From positions 655,542 to 719,541 of the forward strand of contig RDEW01000031.1 of assembly GCA_011109175.1 (NCBI GenBank): a DNA stretch of 64,000 nucleotides, in the 5' to 3' direction. Below the pieces are notes generated by a model that was not told the DNA's origin, ran no database searches, and saw only the letters and a program-made list of their open reading frames with translations. Source of the stretch: Dicyema japonicum. Taxonomy: Eukaryota; Dicyemida; Rhombozoa; Dicyemidae. Of the stretch, positions 57,327 to 64,000 are shown piece after piece (the first letter of the stretch is position 1; the number at the start of each line of letters is the position of its first letter). The translations under genes were made by a program, and so were the position numbers.

Positions 57327-58108
57327 TTTTTTTTTTTTAAAACAAAAATTTATTAACAATAAAATATTATTTATTAACTATGGGGGAGAGCGGCTGCTGA
57401 CATCACGGAGTAAGCGTTTCCGCGAATAACAGCGATACCAATTCTTTGCCTCAGCCAGACCGCTTCCCGCACGTCTTTCTTGCGGTGGGCCAATTTTCCC
57501 CCGATTTCCTTTAGGAAAGAGGCTGTAATACTTCCAGCCGCACCAGACGTCTCGATTGCTATCGGTACAAAACGGTAGCGGTCTCCAATTTCGCCATATT
57601 TTTTAATCTTGATTTTTTCGGCCATATCGGCTGCCGATCCAGCAGACTGCGCCGAGCTGAGCATCATCGAGTTCGAGAAAGAATCCACAACAGTGCAGTC
57701 CCATACGAGCGATTTTCCCTCAGTGAACGGAAAGACAGTTAACCCATCCGGTCTTTTCCCATCTCCGCGGTCCAATCCCACAGGTTCCAATACTGCCGGG
57801 AAGCCTGCCGCTTCAAGAGCTCGCAAGACAATGTTGTTCATAGCAGCATGGCGGGGTGCTCTGCCCGCACTCCTTTTGCACGAGAGCGGGTGCAGCCCTT
57901 TGGCATCGACGATCCCTCCACAGCGACATTGGTGTTCGACGCAAACATCAGCTCCCAGGCGTTGTGCGATTCCAATCCGAATACAGTCATCGTCCAATAG
58001 GGTCCCCAGGGAGGAAGACGGGAGTGCATCCAGCCACGCTCCGCTCCCATGGTTGGCGGCGGACACGAGGCATGCAAGACGATGCTGGTTGGCCTCAGAT
58101 ATTATCAT
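57327..58108 (-). mobile_element. Family C LINE 3' part with poly-A tail
   Basis: A 244-codon frame (58108-57374) has LGADVCVEHQCRCGGIVDAKGLHPLSC, KRPDGLTVFPFTEGKSLVWDCTVVDSF, YRFVPIAIETSGAAG and WLRQRIGIAVIRGNAYSV, the most intact nuclease end in the window. The 3' terminus (AATAAATAATATTTTATTGTTAA) is followed by an A-run of about 15. It is 5'-truncated near 58108. Confidence 0.87.
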
Positions 58109-58110
58109 AT

Positions 58111-59169
58111 TTATCTGATATAAGTTTTGTCAATTTGCTAAAACCAAGATCGCCGCTATTGTGTTCTTGGGATAAAATAATGAATTCTGTCCTTTTGAAA
58201 AGCACAAACGACTGTCCTTAGAGATCCATATTTTTTAATCAAAAATAAGTGATCATTTATCAATAATAGACTTTGACACCATCTTCTAAGTGTTTTTTTT
58301 AGTATGATCAGACATTCCAATAGGATATACTTTCTCTTTCAAATAATAAATAATTATATTCAGTTCTTGTGACAATAATTGTCGTATGTCATAAGAACCC
58401 GGGGCGTTGATACTGTCCGGGTTGAAGAGACAAATTTATCACTTGAAAACATTAACAACCACTAAGTTTTGTCTCAAGAGAAACAAAATAGACAAAAAAC
58501 AAAAAATTTTATTTTGAGTCAATAAAGCGATTAAGCAAAAAAGGGTCGAAAATAGAAGAGGTCGAAGGATCGGTCCGTTGTTCACTCAAAAAACAAAAAA
58601 ATTTATTTTGAGTCAATAAAGCGATTAGCGTGAAAATGGTTATTTGAGTGTTATATAATATTTTTTTAATATTTTTAATTTTTTTTTAAAAATTTAAAAT
58701 TTCACGCATCATTTTAATTTTGTTATGCCTTCTACATTCAGCATTAATACACCTGATGAATTAAAGAAAATTATGAATTATCTCGAATATAAACAGTATC
58801 CTGATGGATTTAATGAAAATCACGCTATCACATACGACAATAATTAATGTGATCAATGATGTTGCAAATAGTTAAACACAAGTTTCTCAATATTTGGGTT
58901 CATGTTTGTGAACCTAATTCGTAGATATCCTCTTTCAACAATGTCCAAGCGGTTTCTCATTTTGGTAATTGATACGATACTGAAGCCTCTCTCGTATTGT
59001 TGCTAAGCGAAATCGACTTAATATTCTGGGAAGTTTGGTGCATTACTGTTTTCAGTACTTCAATAATTAATGATATTATCAGTTCCTCCCCAATTGTGTG
59101 GGGTTTCCCCAACTTGGCGATAAGTAAAACAATAATTAGTGTGTGTTCCAGTTAACAAAAAGGTTAAAA
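58111..59169. other. AT-rich stretch with a local duplication
   Basis: AAAATTTTATTTTGAGTCAATAAAGCGATTA occurs at about 58504 and again at about 58597. A 41-codon frame from ATG 58723 (MPSTFSINTPDELKKIMNYL) is protein-like but unassigned. Confidence 0.35.
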
Positions 59170-59760
59170 ATTTCCGTTATGTAGATAATTGCGTATTTGC
59201 TTAGGTATTTTAGGTGAAATGAAGATACTTTGTCTGGGTCGCAGGCCCGTAAGTTTTTTTAATCCGGCGATAACCTGAGACCTGCTTATCTGAGAATAGT
59301 TCTTGGTAAGGTTCATTTTTCGGTTTTCGGGCACGTACTTTGATATCCAGTTGTTTAGAGAATTTCTTGAAGCTGATCGCAGCGTAATGTTTCATAAGTA
59401 GATTAGGGCGTATATGACAAATATTTTAGGAGAGGAGTTACAGGTTCCATTCGCATCTTCCAACTCTGATTTACTTTGTTTTAATGTTTTCCAAAAATGA
59501 TGAGATGAACTTTACCCGTCAAGGCGATTGATTAGAACAGCATGAGAATCAGCGTCCACGAGAAGCATTCGAATACTTGTACTAATAATTTTTTTCCAAT
59601 TTGTATTAAAAATTGTCCAATTAATAGGGAGAATAGGATTTTTCTTAGAAAATATTTAAAAATGCGCCAATAAGCGAGGATGACTATATAACAAATCCAG
59701 ATGAGTCTGATAGTGATCTTGACCGTTCTTGACACTAAATGGAGTCCAATAATAAAGGTA
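59170..59760 (-). pseudogene. Decayed reading frame, probably of a mobile element
   Basis: One minus frame stays protein-like over about 500 nt, broken only by single stops: RMLLVDADSHAVLINRLDG, stop, SSSHHFWKTLKQSKSELEDANGT, stop, then NNWISKYVPENRKMNLTKNYS and IAGLKKLTGLRPRQSIFISPKIP. In-frame stops without usable splice sites suggest a dead ORF. Family not recognised. Confidence 0.4.
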
Positions 59761-60166
59761 ATAATGGTTGGACCTAAGAAGAGAATATTGAGTTATAAAA
59801 TAATTACTTTTACTTATTTTTTTGATATATAAAATGACTGGTATTAATTAGATATTACTGATAATACAAAAGCTTCTTTAAGATTATCTATTATCCAAAA
59901 GATTTTTGATATCTGTTTTATTATAGGATTTGTAGTATTTAAGTTGAAAATACACAAAACCTATTGACTCATCAAAACATTATTCTTCCCTTACTGGATT
60001 GTGATTAGTTGACTGATTTTTGTCAAAAATTTTGTTTAATTTTTCTGAAGTAGTTTACAAAAACTGTTAATTCCCATTCCACTTTAAAATGGTCATTTTG
60101 CATTTTAGAATATATTAACAATCATTAAAAATTCATTAATAAATATTCATATTACCTTTGTTCAAT

Positions 60167-60390
60167 ATTTAGATAAATGTCCTCAATCGAGGAAAAGCTA
60201 TAAGACCTTGGGGTTGTGATAGACTGGAATGTCCATCATCCCTGGGTATTAGCTGATGAACCTATAGTCAATTATTNTATTTAGATAAATGTCTCAATCG
60301 AGGAAAAGCTATAAGACCTTGGGGTTGTGATAGACTGGAATGTCCATCATCCCTGGGTATTAGCTGATGAACCTATAGTCAATTATTGGT
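60167..60390. repeat. Direct duplication across a single N
   Basis: TATTTAGATAAATGTC(C)TCAATCGAGG… up to CAATTATT is present on both sides of N 60277. This is a probable contig-join artefact. Confidence 0.8.
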
Positions 60391-60454
60391 GATGTTTAAT
60401 TTACTAGAATTAAATAATAGGAATAATTAATAAATTAGTATAATCCGTAAATCA

Positions 60455-60896
60455 TCAAACTATTTTTCTGTCGCAAAGAACTCTGCAGATGCACCCAACA
60501 CCAGATTTTGACATTATCTAACAAATTACTCACAAATTCAACAGATTCGTGCCACTGCAGTATTTTATTGGCATTTCCTTCATATAGAAATTCCATGGAC
60601 TTGTAAACGTACTTTAGTAGGTTGATAATCTTGTCATCGTCCAGATTGTCCACAAACTGTCCTACATTCCCTCGGTATAGCACAAAACACTTAGAAAGCA
60701 TCGTTGCGATGTTGTTCTAATTAACACACAAGAATACTTTCAAAGAAATATCGGATCCAGTATTTGGTCGAGAAATAGCTTCCTTAATGGCTGATTCGTA
60801 GTCTCCTCTAAAAGTAATCTAAAGAACTAACTTGTCTATTAAAGGCTTTAGTTCCTGTGGAGTTACAAAATTGTTATCTATGGTCGATTTTACCAT
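60455..60896 (-). CDS. ARPC5: Arp2/3 complex subunit 5 (p16-ARC)
   Basis: Exons 60896-60832, 60807-60738, 60716-60543 and 60517-60455 give 123 residues (human 151). The introns are 24, 21 and 25 nt in phases 2, 0 and 0. Conserved blocks: KGDYESAIKEAISRP, NNIATMLSKCF, NLDDDKIINLLKYVYKSME, NKILQWHES and GVGCICRVLCDRKIV at the very C-terminus. The last intron could be 16 nt (GTGAG…) or 25 nt (GTTGAA…). Only 25 nt restores the six residues between WHE and GVG found in the family. The acidic N-terminal extension of vertebrate ARPC5 is missing. The protein stabilises the Arp2/3 complex, which nucleates branched actin. Confidence 0.94.
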
Positions 60897-61019
60897 TAAT
60901 AATAATAATTTGAATTAATTTAAAAAAATCAAGGGTGAACACACTAAAAAGGGTAAAAATAATTAAATTAAATTGTTTATTTTATTAATAAAAATTAATC
61001 ATCAAAATGTTAATAGTGA

Positions 61020-61505
61020 TTAATCTAATTATTTATGATCCTAAAACCGACGATTGAGTACGCCTGTGCCTCATGGGCCTATGGAGCTTCGATATCAAAT
61101 TCACTCAAGATCAATACCCTAATTGGAAAACTAGCACGTCAAACAAATCTACCCCCCGATCTTTTCCCTCCAATGCTTGACCACGCCGCAATCAAAAATA
61201 ATGGCTCCGGCTTCATCTGTCTGTGAGGCCAAGAAACAAGTCGTTTCTTCCATTCAAGGCTGAAGGCTTCAAATACACGAAATTTGGGAAAAACCCCACT
61301 CCTCCTCAAACCCTAATGAAAGATGATCGTCGTTTATTCAGGAAAACCGTGGGTACTCTGGAGGAACACAGGAAAAACCTCTCGATCCTGTTGAGGCGTA
61401 CCGGGATCACTTAATTAGTTGGATTACTCCTTCTTTCTTGGTGTTCCCTTTTCGGGTTATTAAATAAATAAAATAAATAAATTAAATAAATAATAATGAT
61501 TAATC
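61020..61505 (+). mobile_element. Family D LINE 3' end with microsatellite tail
   Basis: RT C-terminal frames (LKPTIEYACASWAYGAS, then TLEEHRKNLSILLRRTGIT and a stop at 61412) are followed by a short UTR and (AAATAAAT)n at 61463-61495. The next family D copy begins directly after it. Confidence 0.75.
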
Positions 61506-61518
61506 GTAGCGTGACGTT

Positions 61519-63320
61519 ATGTGTCCATCAATTCAAAAAATTCAAAAGCATTTGGCAACGCCCAGAGGGCTTCTAATGCACTCCCAAAAAAGACCATTAG
61601 ACCCTTTCCTTTCGGGGTCATTATCGACCCCCGGCGATGTGCTCAAAAAAAGTCTAAACATTCCCGGAGAAAACCCTCAGCCCACTGTGGAGAAAGGAAA
61701 ATTACTGCTCTCGAATTGAACATCAATGGAATTAAAGGCAAGGTCAGGGAACTCCGTTCAATCCTGGCAAATCAGAAGATTGACGTGGCTATGATTCAAG
61801 AAAATAAACTCCGCATGAATGATCCCACTTTTTCATTCCCTGGATACGAGGCTATCAGGATGGACCATAAAAAGAGAAGAGGGGGTGGACTACTTACTCT
61901 ATTCAAAAAGAACCTGAAATGCAGGTACATTACCTCGGAAGTAAAAAACTTGTTGGAAATGACGAGGTTACTGAGTCAATTGGAATTTCGCTTGGGACAA
62001 CGAAAGGAAGTCTGTGCCTCGTGAATATCTACTTACCTCCTCCCGGCTCCTGCCCAAAGGACTATGTTATTCCAAACCTATCAAGATTGGCTATCTACGG
62101 GGAGATCATCATATGTGGAGATTTAAACGCAAAGCACCCCTTATGGTTGTCAACCCAATAGGCCAACACGAGAAGGAAGCTATTGTTGTTGAAAACGGAC
62201 TCCCTAACCATACTGAATGACCCAGCGAAAAATACAAGGACCCCACTCAGAGAGACGGATCAGCCTACCTCTCCCGACGTAACACTCTGCTCCACATCAC
62301 TTTCATCGAAAATTACCTGGTCACTCTTCTTTGAAACAAGAAGCGATCATAACCCGATTGTGATGAAGATCAAGAGAGAAGTCAACATTCCAGTAGTGTT
62401 ATTGAAGAACCTTAAAGATATGGGAGTCAGTTTTCTAACGTCGATTTTCAACTATTCAATTAATTGGAATGTAAAATCGTTATTATGAAAGCAAGCCAAC
62501 ATCCGACCTATACTGAAACCTGGAAAACTTAAGAAAGACCCGGCATCATTTAGACCTGTGTTATTGTTATGTTCCGTATCGAAAATCCTGGAGAGGCTTG
62601 TACTTGGAAGAATCAAGGCTTTTTTATTAGAAAAGGATTTTCAACACGGATACAAGAGCGATTGTTCTACATCAACGTACCTACAGAAATTAACCAACTT
62701 CATTAGAGACGGATTTTCAAACAAACCAAAGCATTTGAAAACAGTCTTATGTTCCATTGATATTAACAAGGCCTTTGATTCTATTTCGAGAAAAATATTA
62801 TCAAAGAAAATTTTCCAGTCGGAGATCCTGGGGAAGCTTAAACTTTAGATAACAAATTTCTAAGTGGACGGAGGGGAAGTGTATGCCTCGGAGGGCTGAA
62901 CTCAGTCTCGCGTCTTCTCCCAAACGGTGTCCCCCAAGGATCTCTTTTATCTCCCCCTTTATTCAATTTATACCTGGCCGACCTCCAGACACTGAAATCC
63001 AATAACGATGTTCTACTCTCATATGCGGACGAAATTGTTTTGGCATCGCGCGATCGAAATATCCAAAATGCTACAGAAAGATTACAAATTAACTTGGACC
63101 GACTCAACGCCTGGGTTATTAATAACCAACTCACGGTAAATTCCAGAAAGTCAGTCTATGTTTACTTCGGACGAAAGGTTGGAGAAGAAGACTGTCACCT
63201 TAAAATTGGAAAACGTTAAAATTCCTTTCAGCAAATGTCAGAAGATCCTGGTCGTGACACTGGATACGCACTTATGTTTGTCACCACACGTGGCAAACAT
63301 TGTTCTTAAGTGCGAGAAGA
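61519..63320 (+). mobile_element. Family D Jockey/R1-like LINE, inactive
   Basis: A gag remnant (HCGERK) leads into an APE domain: LELNINGIKGKVREL, VAMIQENKLR, RGGGLLTLF, VNIYLPPPGSCP, GDLNAKHPLW and RSDHNPIVMKI. RT: DPASFRPVLLLCSVSKILERL, QHGYKSDCSTS, SIDINKAFDSISR, LPNGVPQGSLLSPPLFNLYLADL and the active-site box mutated to YADE (63022). Frame breaks occur near 62030, 62490 and 62850. Coding similarity ends near 63320. Confidence 0.87.
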
Positions 63321-63593
63321 AATCAATGTATTGAATCTATTTTCTTAATAATATCTCCATCTTGCATTCAAATATTATCATCCCAGTGGGATCATGTTCA
63401 CGATAATCCAGAAAGTTTTAATATAGAAGAATTGCAAGTTGTAGAAAATATAGACACTTATACAAAAGGTTTTTTATTGTTATTTATTAGTAAGGATTAT
63501 GAGTTCCAGTTTAAATTTGAGAGGGTAAATTTACAGTCTTCGTATATAAAAGAATGAATAGGAAGATGGGAGTGGTTTATTCATAACGACAAA
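63321..63593 (+). pseudogene. Orphan 3' exons beside a LINE
   Basis: After a 3' splice-like TATTATCATCCCAG the frame reads WDHVHDNPESFNIEELQVVENIDTY. A 22-nt GT…TTAG pair would then join it to RIMSSSLNLRG and a 28-nt pair to MNRKMGVVYS and a stop. Alternatively the unspliced frame ends at 63557. It may be the tail of a host gene cut by family D. Family not recognised. Confidence 0.28.
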
Positions 63594-63849
63594 AAAATCA
63601 AAACTACTAAAAATAATAGTTAATTAACACTTTTGTAAAATTGTTAATTTTGATATAATAGATTATTTTTATTTTTGACATTGATGGATCACTCTCAGCG
63701 CTCACGACATAATAATTTTTTTATTAAAAAAATTACGCCAATTTTAGTCTGCATAACCTATTTATTGAATATAAAATAATAATCCACGGTATAAAAATTT
63801 TCCAAGTTTACCTAATGGCCCATAGCAGGATTTTTATCAAAGATAATGC
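63594..63849. other. AT-rich intergenic
   Basis: Nothing recognised. Confidence 0.3.
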
Positions 63850-64000
63850 GATTTTCCACTTTTCATTTAGTTGTCTCGACCACAATCGGATAAAACGCGA
63901 ATCGGCCGGGTAGCGCTTCGTATTTCTTCTCATTTGCCCTCATCCTTTTTTCCGCGGCATACAGTGTGTCTACCGCTTGCTCCCGACAATGTTGGACGGG
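63850..64000 (-). mobile_element. Family C LINE fragment, running off the window
   Basis: The minus strand reads SNIVG…EQAVDTLYAAEKRMRANEKKYEALPGRFAFYPIVVETT, matching 53245-53340. The element continues beyond the window edge. Confidence 0.75.

Noticed and set aside
1-64000. CRISPR arrays, bacterial operons, rRNA or classic tandem satellites
   Set aside because: None seen. The repeats found are retroelements, local duplications or simple AT-rich tails.

Overview
This is a metazoan nuclear window and most probably comes from a dicyemid mesozoan. It is AT-rich, uses the standard genetic code, and is crowded with decayed retroelements. Between them lie compact genes whose exons are separated by introns of about 20-29 nt. 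I reassembled these genes by hand. In ten genes I could place 45 introns with a mean near 23.6 nt; reading phase is kept at every junction and, for the recognised families, the spliced protein matches the family. TSC22D and PRC1-type genes argue for an animal, and introns this short are known among animals from dicyemids.

Recognised host genes are: an ER-type EF-hand protein (5162-5937, +), CCDC22 of the Commander/CCC complex (8622-10443, -), XRRA1 (13177-15038, +), the midzone microtubule bundler PRC1/MAP65 (16675-18018, +, intronless), a class A GPCR (22271-23248, -), an unnamed coiled-coil protein (28462-29335, +), TSC22D (39281-39862, -), TYW3 (40537-41189, -), class I phosphatidylinositol transfer protein (46531-47369, -), the sigma-1 receptor (50678-51330, +) and ARPC5 (60455-60896, -). 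Weaker candidates are a small membrane protein (6154-6611), a small secreted peptide (47618-47831) and several orphan exons.

The remaining sequence is mostly dead mobile DNA. Family A is an APE-type LINE with a CCHC gag, with two head-to-tail copies at the left edge and a long copy at 53.6-57.0 kb. There is an RTE-like LINE (best copy 32331-35018). Family B is R2-like with a C-terminal zinc knuckle and a restriction-like endonuclease (best copy 43130-45745). Family C is a second group with a CxC...H...C knuckle and an RPDG...WD-T nuclease-like end; it is the most numerous, with at least nine pieces. Family D is a Jockey/R1-like LINE (61.0-63.3 kb). A hAT transposon relic, an LTR-type integrase relic and a 187-bp hairpin element complete the set.

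The genes share no obvious pathway. They cover lipid transfer, actin nucleation, spindle midzone, tRNA wybutosine synthesis, endosomal recycling, ER chaperone/calcium handling and signalling, as expected for a compact gene-dense genome inflated by retroelements. Several direct duplications flank single-N or short-N gaps and look like unmerged haplotypes or contig ends, so local copy number should be read with care.
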